Counted from the first letter of the stretch, positions 32,558 through 43,984 are shown. The stretch is 64,000 nt of DNA from Pomphorhynchus laevis (GCA_012934845.2 WNNJ02001121.1:124001-188000), one strand, 5' to 3'. The notes: a model not told the origin generated them from the sequence alone. Program-made: numbers and translations.

Positions 32558-33741
32558 TTAACTCAAAAATATTGAGTTAAAAGTATGCCAGAGAGTCTTA
32601 GAGTTGAATGAAGTGATGATTTTACGTTGCCAGAAGGAGTTGCATTTGGTACGTAGCAGGTTGAGATGAGACCGGCGAAGAGCAAGATAGGAATCACGGA
32701 AAGACGGATTGATCGAGCGGAAATCACGTCTGAGAGAGCGGTGATAGACTCGAAAAGCATGGCGGAGTCGACGCTTTGATAGTAGGCATTGGATGTCAAA
32801 CCATGGGGCACGGTGCAAGCGACGGTGTGGGTGAGACTTGAAGGGCAAGAGAATATCGAAAGTGGATGTGAGTTCAGAGTCAAAAAGAAAGGCGAGATCG
32901 TGAGGATATGAATATGTTATTGTGCGTAATGATATAGATGATTTGAGTAAGGCAGAGCGGAGAAGGGAGAGGTCAAGATTTCTCCAAGGGCGACGTAGGA
33001 TTGTAGGTGTGTGAGGAGGGGTGTGGTTGTGAGTGAGATCAAGGGTGATAAGAAAGTGATCGGATAGACCAGGATCAGAGATGGACAGTGAGGTGTAGGC
33101 AGCAAAATGATCGGGGACAGCGATGATGTCGAGTGCCTCACCAAGTATATGTGTGGGGGCAGTAGAGATTAGTTTGTAATTGTAGTTGGATAGAATGTTG
33201 ATGAACCGGATGGAATCTGTGGAAGAGGGGCGGTCTAGGCGGATATTGAAGTCGCCTAGAACGAGTGAAGGGATTGAGGACAAAGAACAATGAGAAAAGA
33301 GGTCAGCGAGTTCGGTAAAAAATATGGCTGTTGGAGCTGATAAACCAGGACGGTATACAATGGCGAGATCTAGAGTGATCGGGTTAGAATAACGACATGT
33401 GAGCAATTCAAAAGAGCATGGACTGAAAGGGGGATTGATTTTGCGAAGAGACGCGGGGTGACGCGCGAATGCGACGATGCCGCCATGATTAGAGAATTTA
33501 GAATGGCATGAGCTGAGGGGGCGGGCGGATTCGACTAGGGAGCAACCGGTAGAGAGCAGACGGTGAATGGAAAGGTCGTCGGAATCTGAGTGCCAGGATT
33601 CGGTGAGGCAGAAGAGATCGATGGATTGCTTGGTGAATAGGTTGAGGATAAAATCGGATTTATTGAGAATATATCTAGTGTTGAGGAGACCGAGGCGGAA
33701 ACCGTGTGTTGTGGCAAAAGAGTCTAATGGAGAAGATACCT
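32558..33741 (-). pseudogene. LINE A2 ORF2 endonuclease domain and linker
   Basis: Continuous frame with FCLTESWHSDSDDLSI (catalytic Glu), NHGGIVAFARHPASLRKI, LDLAIVYRPGLSAPT, LGDFNIRLDRP (GDFN box), THILGEALDIIAV and DPGLSDHFLI (SDH box), then a basic linker to NSFWQRKIITSFN. All endonuclease boxes look whole. The ATG overlapping the ORF1 stop at about 33762 is in this frame, but one TAG six codons later cuts it. The frame ends at the RT deletion. Confidence 0.8.
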
Positions 33742-33759
33742 AGGAGAGATAGAGCGCCA

Positions 33760-34863
33760 TCATATTTTTGGACGGGTGTGGACAACTTGAAAATTTCCTT
33801 CTATGTTTCGGATGGAGAGTGATGTTTCGCCGTTTTCCTCACGACGGCGTTTTTCGATGCGGGCTGAAGAGATTTGAGCGATTTCAGAAGGGGCGCGATC
33901 GGGGAAAATTCGAGTGGTTGAAGATGACATGAGTTTGAATCGTTGAGAGAGGACAGAAGACGCGTGAGAGCGATGCTTGAAAACAATTTTTAGGAGAGGG
34001 GGCTGGGAAGGATTAGATTGAGAAGATTTGTTTAGACGGATGAATGCGACAGGAGAAATGTCCTTGAAAAAGGATTGTTTATCCGCAGGGACAATATACG
34101 AGAGGATGGATCTGAAGGCGGAAACATCGTGGTCCAGACGTGCTTGTGGATATAAGTAGTTAGAAAGCGTGATATTAGTGACAATGACGCAACGATCGCG
34201 AGAAGCAAAGCGCTTCCGTAAAGGAGGACGACTGACGTGAGTAGGTGAGATCACGATAGAAGAGCTGGCAGTTGATGATTTGGAGGGATTTGGTTTGACG
34301 ACGGGAGACATAGAGGATAATGATAATAAAGAGGGTGGCAAGCGATGTGAGGAAAGGTTATGAGTGGAAGGATAGTGGAGGTTGGTGGATGTGATTTTGA
34401 TTGATGGATGCAAGGTATTGAGAAACGAGACGGGAAGGACGGGACGTGGGGTGTCGGGGAGTGAAAATACATTAGTTGTAACAATTTGCGGCTCCGTCAC
34501 TGTCTTGGTAGATTTATCATAAACTTGACAAAATCCATCTTGCTGCGATACAATTTGCGGCTCCTTCACTGTCTCAGTAGATTTATCAGAAATTTGAGAA
34601 ATTCGATAATGCTGCGATGCCATTTCCAATTGCTCTAAGCGTTTTATTAACAAGTTGATTTGTTTCGCCGCACAGAATCCGCAGTAGAACGGTGGCCCGC
34701 CACAAGTTTCCTGACCCAAAGCACAATTATGTGTTACTGATGTCCAGATTTGACAGCCGCTAGCGGAGCATTCCACTTGTATGTTCTCGAGCTTGCCGGT
34801 TTTATCGGTATCAACAGAGATTGTTCGCTTGGCTTTTGGTAGATTTTTCTTCTTGGCTCCCAT
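33760..34863 (-). CDS. LINE A2 ORF1 protein (367 residues)
   Basis: Open from ATG. Basic start MGAKKKNLPKAKR, then VECSASGCQIWTSV and PPFYCGFCAAKQ (about residues 30-69), the shared cysteine motif, followed by a short coiled-coil segment INLLIKRLEQLEMA. A 20-residue unit containing KSTETVKEPQIV is duplicated next. A Ser/Pro-rich middle leads to a C-terminal RRM-like region (RCVIVTNITLSNYLYP, LKIVFKHRSHASSVLSQRF, RIFPDRAPSEIAQ) and the family end GNFQVVHTRP. Likely an RNA-binding partner of the ORF2 protein. Its stop overlaps an ATG (atATGATGg) in the ORF2 frame. Intact as far as seen. Confidence 0.75.
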   Translation of the reverse strand: MGAKKKNLPKAKRTISVDTDKTGKLENIQVECSASGCQIWTSVTHNCALGQETCGGPPFYCGFCAAKQINLLIKRLEQLEMASQHYRISQISDKSTETVKEPQIVSQQDGFCQVYDKSTKTVTEPQIVTTNVFSLPDTPRPVLPVSFLNTLHPSIKITSTNLHYPSTHNLSSHRLPPSLLSLSSMSPVVKPNPSKSSTASSSIVISPTHVSRPPLRKRFASRDRCVIVTNITLSNYLYPQARLDHDVSAFRSILSYIVPADKQSFFKDISPVAFIRLNKSSQSNPSQPPLLKIVFKHRSHASSVLSQRFKLMSSSTTRIFPDRAPSEIAQISSARIEKRRREENGETSLSIRNIEGNFQVVHTRPKI

Positions 34864-35339
34864 TAACTGTAGGTTGCAATAGTTTACAATTTTTAAAACT
34901 GCGCTCCTTGTCTACAAAAATAAAGGATAACTATAAATTAAAGGATAAAATTAAAGGATAAAAATTAAAGGATAACTATATAATAACAACTATTGATAAA
35001 GCAAGTAATAACTTTGTCTTCATATGCAAAAATCTTTTTTATTATATACTAATGAAAGAGGTTAATTCTAATGATTTAAATGTAAATCCAACATATGAAC
35101 GTAGTGATTTAAGTTTAGAAACAATTTAATCAGAACTTACCAAATTAAAGGATAACTATTTATCCTTTAATCATATGAGCATAGGGATTTTAGTTAAGAA
35201 GCAATTATTACAAGTCACTGTTCAATATTGAATAAAAAGGATATAGAGGATGAAACAGATAGTAAAACTATATCTATATTTGGAATCCAAAATTACATTT
35301 TAGATTATACGGATAATCCAAAATGGACAATCTAAATTT

Positions 35340-35870
35340 TTATGGATAAATCTTTAATCTAGGTAACAGTTTAAAATATCGTTATATTAGCGAGACTTTG
35401 TTACCAAAATACATCTCTCCTAGATACATAAGCACATCTATCCAATAAACGTGAGCGCGACAAATTTTAATGGCGAAATTATTCAATAGCAGATTCATTC
35501 CAAAATCTGTGTAGATTCTTCACCGTTTGTGTAGACAGCATGTATTGACTATACCATATAAAATCCTTAATACCACTGCTTTCATATGCTTGAGAAATGT
35601 CAATATCACATATCATAAATTTCAATATCACATATCATAATTGGCAAATGCTGCAAATGAAAACGAACTTTTGGAAATAAAGTCGTTTCGCCATATGATA
35701 TTTTGATTATTCTGTTTCTTTCTATCTACTCATATTTTTACAGCACCGAATGAAAATAGGCGTTTGCGCATGTACCTGTCCTTTCTGGCACTAGTTTAAT
35801 ACACGCAGTTGTTAACTTAAAAAAATTTGGTTTCTTATAAACATACAATCTAAAGTAAATAATACTTGAC
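35340..35870 (-). repeat. Dispersed non-coding repeat, copy 1
   Basis: Shares, in inverted orientation, blocks with 60931-61190: ttgtatgtttataagaaacc, ccaaaagttcgttttcattt followed by gcagc/tatttgccaattatgat, and tttctatctactcata. Part of it also recurs at 44395-44475. No coding region. It may be a non-autonomous element or the 5' flank shared by LINE insertions. Confidence 0.55.
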
Positions 35871-35905
35871 ACAATCAAACCTTATTTAACAATGAAAATT
35901 TCACA

Positions 35906-37101
35906 ATGAAGAAAGCAAATTCGAAGAGAGCGTCAAACACTATACATATCACGCAACATCGTAATGCGTATAAGCGGCTAGAGGTCGAATGCTGCAATAA
36001 AGGCTGTGAAGTGTGGTCTATTGTCGACATTCCTTTAAATACCGAGTCGTCACTCAAGAGCAAGGACTTTTATTGCGGCTTTTGTTCTGCTACAATGATT
36101 TCGGCCCTCCAAATGAAACTAGTGCAAGATATGGTTTGTGATGTGAATTGTTGTGATATATCGTTACCTATCAACTTAAATGACGTTCGTGTCTCTCAAG
36201 ACAGCACGGACCATCAAACTTCGATAAACACCTGTACCGTTAATCCTGTCGTTAAGCTGCCATTAGATGACAGTTCAACTCCTGACCTATGTGAACCGAG
36301 GATTGAATTACCTTCACTGTCATCTACGCATCAGCACGATAATACTTCAAATGCCGAACTTCAAATGCTGTCATCCTTTCAGGACAAAGAAAAATCGGTC
36401 ATTCATGTTGAACAAACTACACCAGCTGTAAACAAAGGAAGGGTATGGCGCAACACTCTATTGCAACCTACACGAAACGCTGGATCGACATACCATCAAT
36501 TGAGTGAAATCAGAGGTAGCGATTCGAGTGGGGCCATCGATAGAAAACAGAAGGCCAAAAATAAGAATAAATCAGGAAATTATTTACCTTCAAATGGTCA
36601 GAGCATTTCTTTGGACAACGCTCCTTCTACAAACTACCGTTCGCATCCAGATAGGTCTTGCAATATCCTATTTAGTGGTATCGCTGAATCAAAGGCCAGT
36701 AACTCACAAACACGTATGAATGATGATGTGTCCAGCCTCCGTACTGTGTTCTGTCAGTTACTCTTAGAAGGTGATGAGAAGCTAGCTTCTACTCTGAAGG
36801 TTACAAAGTTGTTTCGACTTGGAAAAAGGTGGTAGAGAAACCAAGATTGTTGAAAGTTGTATTATCTTCCGCAAAACATGCAGACCTTTTGCTCAAACGT
36901 GGTTTTCGACTTAAAGATTATCCACATCGTATTCTTAAGGATCTGAGTCTCGAAGATCGTTTAAAGTTGAAAGAAGCAAAAACAGTATTACGAAACCGGC
37001 TATCTGAAGGTGAAACGAACTTATGCATACGAAATTTTCAGGTTGTCAGGTGGCACCCAGTAGTTCGTTGGAATCCCATAACGATCAACAGCGTCACTTA
37101 G
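35906..37101 (+). pseudogene. LINE C ORF1 protein
   Basis: 310 codons open from ATG, then a frame change near 36830 and 90 more. Motifs: LEVECCNKGCEVWSIVDI and KDFYCGFCSATMISALQMKL (cysteine pair plus coiled-coil start), a Ser/Thr-rich middle, CNILFSGIAESK and the RRM-like KVTKLFRLGKRW. The second frame has LLKVVLSSAKHADLLLKRGF, DYPHRILKDLSLEDRLKLKE and the family end NLCIRNFQVVRWHP, parallel to A2 and D. Probable RNA-binding cofactor of ORF2. Confidence 0.75.
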
Positions 37102-40063
37102 CAGTATCCAGTTTGAATTTTGCTAGTTCGTCTGGAAAAGGTAGTTTCAACAGTCATTCATCGCAACTCTTCAATAGCGTTAGTTTCAATTCTGATCTGG
37201 GACACTTAGTTTCATTCAACAAATTATTCACCGTTCCTAGTAATCCCTTACCACAACCCACACGCTATTTATCGATTGGGTATTCTAATCTTCGTAGTTT
37301 GCCTGCTCAAATAGTGGAGTTGAAGTATCACATGCTTTCTCATTCGTATGACATTTTCTGCGTTGCTGAATCCTGTTTGCATCAATATATTGTCGATACC
37401 ACTGTGAACATTCCTGGATTTCGCCTTATACGAAGCGACAGGATATCAGGTAGGCGAGGTGGCGGTGTCGCCGCGTATGTCAGAGAAAATTTCCTCGTAT
37501 CTGAGGTGTTGAATATTTGTGACCCTTGTGGGTCGTTTGAGACTCTATGCTTTCGTATTGATCACTCAGCGACCAGTATGAATTTTTGCGTCGTGTATCG
37601 ATCTCCGTCAGTAATTGCAGACACTGATCAACTAAAACTTATTTTACAATCGGTATGTTCCTCCCCTCACTTTATTCTTTTAGGCGATTTTAATCGTCCA
37701 CGATCTAGATGGTCAGACTATGTCTTTTCTGATGGTAGTTCCACGGAAAGGGAAATATCTGAGTTCCTTGCTGAGGAACTCATGCTGATTCAGCATGTAC
37801 AAGAACCAACTTGCTTAACTTCAAGATCGGATTCGGTACTTGATCTGGTGTTTTCCAAATATGTAGGAGACATAATCAAAGTTGATCATCTCCCTCCTTT
37901 AGGAAGTAGTGACCACTGCTTGCTCTCCTTGACGGCTGTCCCTTATTCCAGATTCTGTCCACCTTGTTCAAAAACTTACAAACGTCATTGGTCGAAAGTG
38001 AGAAGAGAAGATGTTTTGAGAGTTTACAACCAATTCCCGTGTACTTTTATGAACACGGACAAGCTATCATTGAATATGATCACTGATTACCTACATAAAT
38101 TATCTGATATTCTTGCCCCTACGCGCGAATCCTCTTATGCTGCTAAGTCACCTGCATGGATAGATTCCAACGTCAGACAACTAATAAGTTCAAGAAATTG
38201 TTTATGGAAGCTTCAGCGTTCTGACTCTAGTTTCTCTGCCAGATATAAATATGTTCGAAATCTTTGTACTAGAGTGAAAGCAACAAAACGATGTGCATTC
38301 GAATCGTCTATCGCTAATAATGTAACACGAAATCCAAAACTATTCTGGGCCTATGTTCGTCGCAACAGAACCCTTAATACAGAAATCAAGTATGTCCTTA
38401 ATGCGGAGGGATGTATGATAACTTCTCAGAGTGGTATTGTGGAATGCCTTGCTACGTCTTTTTCGATACCGACAAATAATTCACAAAGAGGTTCTATCAC
38501 TTCGCATGGTGTAGCATTAAAGCAATCTTCGCGTTTTCTTCTAGTAACGATTAGTGAGATTGTAAGTCAGCTTGATCAGCTTGACCCATTTAGCTCTACT
38601 GTCCCTGATGACATTTCTCCGTCTCCGTTTCTCTTGAAGAATTTATCTAGATATTTGGCTCCTTCCCTTCTTGCTATTTTTGAGAACAGTTTGACCAGTG
38701 GATGTGTTCCTGAAGTCTGGAAAACTGCCATCGTAGTTCCGATCCAAAGAAAACCATTGCAACGGCTTGTACTGACTATAGACCAATCAGCCTGACTAGT
38801 TCTCTATGCAAAGTGCTTGAAAAGTTGATCGCCACCCGGATCAGGCATCACTTGAGGGAACTCGGAATAATGTCGTCTTCTCAGCACGGTTTCCTCCCTG
38901 GTCGTTCCTGCTTAACAAACTTATTGACTTCACGCGAAATGTGGGTTGAGGCGGTCAGTCGCGGCCAATCAATTAATGTGGTATTCATTGACTTTTCAAG
39001 AGCATTCGATCGGGTGCCGCATGAGGGCTTGGTAGCATTACTATTTAACTACGGCATTCCTGTAATGTTGTGTAATTGGATTCAAGATTTCCTACGTAAT
39101 CGTTTTTAGGGTGAGAGTCGGCACCCATCTTTCCACTTACAGACGCGTTTACTGTGGTGTTCCGCAGGGTACCGTACTAGGACCTCTGCTGTTTATTGTG
39201 TTCCTTAACGATTTGTTGCTGCAGATTCAGAGTCCCTGTCTTGCTTTTGCTGACGACCTCAAAATATGGTCTGTAGATGATATTGATCCGCTTGGCATTT
39301 CCCTGCAGGAAGACCTTAATGAAATATACCAATGGAGTGAGGCTACTGGTATGACGATCAATGTTGACAAATGCGGCGACATGAAATTAGGAAGGCGTTG
39401 CGATGACCGTCGTTTTCGCCTCGGAACTTCAATTCTTAATGTCGTCATGGAGTATAGGGATCTGGGTGTCATGGTGCATAGGACATTGAAATCCCGATCA
39501 AATACAGAGTTTGCCTATAGCAAGGCTTTGCGAGCTATGTACTGCGTCAAAAATGCATTTAATCGTATTAATCCATACGTCTTCAAACGGCTTTACTGCG
39601 CTCTGTTCGCCCGCATATAGAGTACTGCGTGCAAGCAGTTTTTCCATACACTAAGAAAGAGTTCAATAGACTAGAGTCAATCCTTCGTAGAGGTTCTCGA
39701 ATGTGTATGGATGGATCATATTCATATCGTGAGCGGCTTGAATTTCTAAAGATACCATCTTTGGGTCAGAGGCTATATTACCTAGACCTTGTTGCATTAT
39801 GGCGAATGGTAAATGGGATAGATGGTTTTCCCTCGTGCTATGTTAAAGTTTGTTCTCAGACGCATCGTGGCCACCCGTTGAAACTATTTAAGTTTCCCCA
39901 CGGTAAAGTAGTGAGTTTGGCTAGGCTCTCACATCGAGCATTAAACGCCTGGAACACGTTGCCAGGAGAAATAGCATGTACCAAGGACTTATCTCAATTT
40001 AAAGTTCAACTTCGTCAGTGGATTAACGATCATGGCATTCCGAATGTATACAATATTATGTAA
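37023..40063 (+). pseudogene. LINE C ORF2: endonuclease and reverse transcriptase
   Basis: Endonuclease: SIGYSNLRSLPAQIVELKY, FCVAESCLHQ, GGGVAAYVRENF, VVYRSP, LLGDFNRPRSRW, SVLDLVFSK and GSSDHCLLSL. RT: DYRPISLTSSLCKVLEKLIA, QHGFLPGRSCLTNLL, VVFIDFSRAFDRVPHEGL (motif A), GVPQGTVLGPLLFIVFLNDL (motif B) and LAFADDLKIWS (motif C). C terminus: HIEYCVQAVFPYTKKEFNRL and ALNAWNTLPGEIA. Frame changes near 38770, 39107 and 39608 break an otherwise complete protein of about 1000 residues. Catalytic residues are intact. The motif set fits CR1/Jockey-type LINEs. Confidence 0.85.
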
Positions 40064-40230
40064 CCGCTATTAACTTTTTTCTTCTTCTTTTCTTTTCTTT
40101 TTTATTTCCTATGTGATCAGTTGAAACAGCCATTTGGCTATAACTTGTAATACTAATAATAATGAGAGAATTTATTATACCTCTTTACCTTTCGGTACTG
40201 GGTAAACAAAATAAATACACCAAAAGTTTA

Positions 40231-40415
40231 TCAATTTTATAAATTGTATTTCAAAATCTTCTCCTACTGTCAATATCGGATAGTGACATATTTTTCAAAA
40301 TTGGGCAAGTGAAGATATGCAGGTTAGATGCGCATTCATTTTTGCAAAGAACACAAATGCACAAAGAGCACCGTGCATGTACTGGAATTCTAATAGCGCA
40401 GAATTTATCGTGATA
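40231..40415. other. Meeting point of LINE C and LINE D 3' ends
   Basis: AT-rich 3' UTR sequence of both elements. No clear target-site duplication or poly-A tract separates them, so the exact junction cannot be placed. Confidence 0.45.
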
Positions 40416-42936
40416 TCAATGGACAGATGCTTTCCAGATCAGCGGTCTTTTCCTTGCACAGGGTTCTCTCCATTTAGTCTGTAAGAATGCCGGAGTAAGA
40501 TAAAATTCAGAATCCAATGACGTCGTCTTTCGAAAGAACATGTTCAGGTTAGTAGTAAATGATGCAGTGTGTTCAAGATTAAATGTTGAGCAGATGTATT
40601 TAGAGCAAGGTTCTAACGATGATAGTATCGCTATAACCGATGAAGAACATTTTGGTGAGACTCCAACAATTCGCTTCACGAATCTCCATTGACACTTGTC
40701 CAACTGCTGAAAATTGAAGGGACTTAAATCCGACCAGATAACTGGCAAAGCATATGAAACTATGGGAAGCAACATACTTCGAAAATACCGGAGGGCTCCT
40801 GAGAAAGATAAAGAACCTAAGTTTTTTGCATAAGAGGTTGCTACAACTAACTTCGAGGATTTACGATGTAGGTGTTCAGTAAATGACCATTTCGACGAAA
40901 GTAATACTCCCAAATAATTGTAACTATTGCAGAATTCTAAATCTACATTGCCTATTCTCAGCATGTCACATCTACGCAAAGGTCCACCTAACCGAAATTT
41001 AAGGGCTTTCGATTTATTTACATTCACCGTCAACTGATTTGATAAACAATAGGATGACAGAGCATCTAACGCACTTTGAGCGGATAAAAGATCTTTAGCT
41101 AATATTACTAGATCGTCGGCATAGAGGGTACAAGAGACTTCATTCGATGCATGACGAAGATGCATAGGCAAATCCATAACAAAAAAGGAAAATAATATAG
41201 GGCTGAGTGGATCTCCCTGTAAAACACCGCGATTAGCAAAAAAGAAATCAGAGGTGTTGATACCATCAGATACTTTAAGGCGATTAGGCTGAAGCACAGA
41301 ATAAATAAGATGCAAAAAGCGACCACAAACGGACACTCTGGTGGAAAGTTTATCAAGTAACAAAGAACGATTCACTGTGTCAAATGCTCGCTCAAAGTCA
41401 ACAAAAGTAGCATACAACGGTATACGCTTAGCGAAACAATTGGTGACTTCGTCACGGACATGCTTTATTGCATCGGACGTTGACCTTTTCGGGCGGAATC
41501 CATACTGCTCCGTAGGTAAGAGATGCTAGCGAAACTTAATAAGGCGCATATACATTATATGAGTCAATAACTTATAACTGTGATTCAATATCGCAATCCC
41601 CCTGTACGAATCCAGTGAATCATAGTCACCTTTGCCCTTATGCAGGATCTTAATTACACCGTCGCGCCACGAAATCGGAAACGGATGACCTGCAAGAAGT
41701 AGATTGAAAAGTTCTGTCCAGTAGTCTATCAAAATATCGATAGTCGACTTTAACTGTTCTACGCATAATTGATCTAACCCGGCAGCTTTATGATCTTTTA
41801 AGATTGATAGGGATCTTACGACTTCAAACGGCGTAAAAGGTAAATTCAGAGGATCTGAACCGTATATTGAATTTATGCATGAAACTGAAGATAAACGTAC
41901 AGGCATGTCTTCTAATATTGAATGGCGCAAAATAGATTGGAAGTGTGATTTCCAATTTTCTATTTGAATCCTGGAATATGTTCCAATGTTAGCTTTCTTA
42001 AGTATCCACGGTGTCGACTCCGCCTTAGACAATTCCCGTCGTTCAATCTCTAAACGTCATTCTCTACGATACATCGATACAAGTTTAACGTAAAGCCTAC
42101 GTAAATCTACAAAATCTTTCCTTACCGTTAAATCGAACCGATAACTTTTATTTAATTGAATTAAATGTTGCTGGAACTGTTCAAACCAAACGGGTTTTAC
42201 TAGGTATGAGTTTTTTTTTGGAATAGTCGGATTCATATCTACAAGCCGATAGAAGGGTGGAAATTACAGAAGTAATGCTGTTCCCCAGTTCTCCTGATCT
42301 AAGGAATTGAAAAGCTAGATTTATTTGACTATAATCAATTGCTGAAGTACATAATTTCCTGCTAGGTTGACGGGGCAAATCTATTGATTGTATGTTGCAT
42401 ATGCAATGTACAATCAATGTTTCATTAGGGACGTATAACTTTAGATTTATAGACTTAAAGTAATTGACAAGAATTCGCAATTTTCCTGTGATTAGACTGG
42501 TGAATCTTGCATTAAAATCTCCTGCGATAATTATCGGGACTGTGCTGTTTAGAGTTGAAAGAAGCTGAGAAATTTCGTCAATTATATCTGCCGCGGTAAG
42601 TGTGGGTTTGAAATAGCATGCGATAAAAGTGATGACAGGTGTTTCAAGCAGTATAGAATTCAGCAAATACCTACATTGCCAATCCCTGAAGGCCCTATTT
42701 AAACCTAAAATTATTCCACCCGCGGGGCGACCACGAATGCCCAATAAAGCAGGATTGTCAAATGTATAAAAACCAGGTAAAGAATAATTATTAGTAAACA
42801 TGGTCTCTAATAGTACCACAACGTGAAAGGTATCGAACCAGGATTCAATTAAATAGTAACAGTCTAAAAGACTTGTGGTGCTCACAAACCTGACTACCAC
42901 TTCTTGCAGAAGAGGATAGTCATATAGACGACCCAT
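40416..42936 (-). pseudogene. LINE D ORF2: endonuclease and reverse transcriptase
   Basis: Endonuclease part: VVVLLETMFTNNYSLPGF (catalytic Glu), GRPAGGIILGLNR, CYFKPTLTAADIIDEI and IIIAGDFNARF; a canonical SDH box is not evident and the counterpart reads TSAIDYSQINL. RT part: DHKAAGLDQLCVEQLK, WRDGVIKILHKGKGD, YRGIAILNHSYKLLTHIMY, EQYGFRPKRSTSDAI, FVDFERAFDTVNRSLLLDKL (motif A), GVLQGDPLSPILFSFFVMDL (motif B) and LYADDLVILAKD (motif C). The C-terminal part has a WRFVKRIVG segment and ends LIWKASVH. Catalytic RT residues are intact. Confidence 0.82.
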
Positions 42937-42973
42937 CCATTAATGAGGAATTAACGGGTGTTGTGCTTACCTT

Positions 42974-43984
42974 TCAATTATTCGGTCTACGAACAATTTG
43001 AAAATTTCTAATTATGTAATTACTATTTGGGTTTGCAAGTCTTTTCTCTTGTAGCTGTTTGCGCAAAACCTGATTGGCAACACGCTCTTCGGGGGAAAAA
43101 TCCGGCATGATGTAAACATTCCTAAAACGATCAACTTTTCTCAATTTATAAGAGTTTGATAAAACGTTGCTGGCCGTTACCTCGTCCGTTGAAACTAAAG
43201 TCCACGGAGGAATGTCTGTTCTTTTGGCTGGAAGTCGATGGACCTTAATTGAAAATTTTGCAGTTATTTGAATGCCTACAGCGGATAAAATGTCTCTAAC
43301 ACTAGCTTCATCATCCGCTGTATTTGGTAGATTGCGTATAATAAAATTTGACGAGCGCAAAGCTGATTTTTTGCAACTGTTAATGATTTCCAACGGGGAG
43401 CAGATACTTGATTTAATATTAGAAGTGGCAAGGATAGAACGCGTTACTTCTCTACGTACTACACTTGCGAAACTACGATTCTGAAATGGAGAGGGTTTGT
43501 GAGATGATAGATTTTGAGAAAGGTTAGAAGATATTTCCTTGGATTGTGCTAATTTTAGTTCATCGATCTTAGCCTCCAAATTGCTTATAGCAACATTCGC
43601 CTGTTCTAAGGATTCTATAGTTGTAATGCGTTTTGCAGCACAAATTCCACAGATGAATCGCTGAAGAAAGAAATCTCGAGATACCCTACGAGGAGACTTG
43701 ACAACAGTATATAAAGAACAACCAAAACCGTTACATTTCAATTCAAATGACACATACTCGCTAGAATCATCGTGACTTAACGGAATGGAATCAAGCTTAT
43801 CTACGCTACGTGCAGTAAGCTGAGACAAGTATGCAGATGTGGGAGCGTCAATAGAAGAATTCGCACGGTTGGAACACCTGCTACCAGGAAGACAATCGAC
43901 ACAGAGTTCGCCGGACTTTGCACACAAACAGCTCTTGCAAACAGCATTTCGACCATTACATTGGCAACAATGAGAAGCAGACAT
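42974..43984 (-). CDS. LINE D ORF1 protein with two cysteine modules (336 residues)
   Basis: Residues about 6-45 read CCQCNGRNAVCKSCLCAKSG then ELCVDCLPGSRC, the same cysteine-rich module that opens the ORF of the RLE-type LINEs R1 and R2. Next comes FELKCNGFGCSLYTVV and RFICGICAAKRITTIESLEQ (CGIC in place of CGFC), with a coiled coil VAISNLEAKIDELKLAQ. The C-terminal half has NFIIRNLPNTADDEASVRDI (RRM-like RNP strand), then MPDFSPEERVANQVLRKQLQ and the family end NYIIRNFQIVRRP. Fully open. Probable RNA-binding protein. Neighbouring ORF2 starts 38 bp after its stop. Confidence 0.78.
   Translation of the reverse strand: MSASHCCQCNGRNAVCKSCLCAKSGELCVDCLPGSRCSNRANSSIDAPTSAYLSQLTARSVDKLDSIPLSHDDSSEYVSFELKCNGFGCSLYTVVKSPRRVSRDFFLQRFICGICAAKRITTIESLEQANVAISNLEAKIDELKLAQSKEISSNLSQNLSSHKPSPFQNRSFASVVRREVTRSILATSNIKSSICSPLEIINSCKKSALRSSNFIIRNLPNTADDEASVRDILSAVGIQITAKFSIKVHRLPAKRTDIPPWTLVSTDEVTASNVLSNSYKLRKVDRFRNVYIMPDFSPEERVANQVLRKQLQEKRLANPNSNYIIRNFQIVRRPNN

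Larger units (their letters stand above)
31806..34913 (-). mobile_element. LINE family A, copy A2, with RT region deleted
   Basis: The best-preserved family-A copy: ORF1, endonuclease, then directly the C-terminal region and the family 3' end (gtaagcgtgcgctggca block and aaataaatcc tail). The RT palm, about 1 kb in A1 and B, is missing. At the join (32527-32582) the words actcaaaaatattgagtt are repeated three times as filler. Inserted in PLE P4; the flanks share only a few A-rich bases (aaagga), so a duplication cannot be measured well. Confidence 0.85.
27797..35330 (+). mobile_element. Penelope-like element P4, split by two nested LINEs
   Basis: The element survives in three blocks, 27797-28150, 31561-31805 and 34914-35330, which follow each other in P1. 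The first gap holds RLE-type LINE R1, flanked by a duplicated gaaaagggtataaata-like target word; the second holds LINE A2. The last block gives scattered words of the region before the RT (caagtcactgttc). It is broken in several places beyond the insertions. The GIY-YIG part and most of the RT are absent. Confidence 0.75.
35871..40230 (+). mobile_element. LINE family C (CR1/Jockey-like), almost full length
   Basis: ORF1 (35906-37101) and ORF2 (37023-40063) overlap by about 80 bp. All domains are present: CGFC ORF1, endonuclease, RT with FADD, thumb and C-terminal region, then a 3' UTR with the agccatttggct word similar to the 3' end of family E. I count one frameshift in ORF1 and three in ORF2, so it is a fairly young but dead copy. 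It stands tail to tail with LINE D. Confidence 0.85.
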
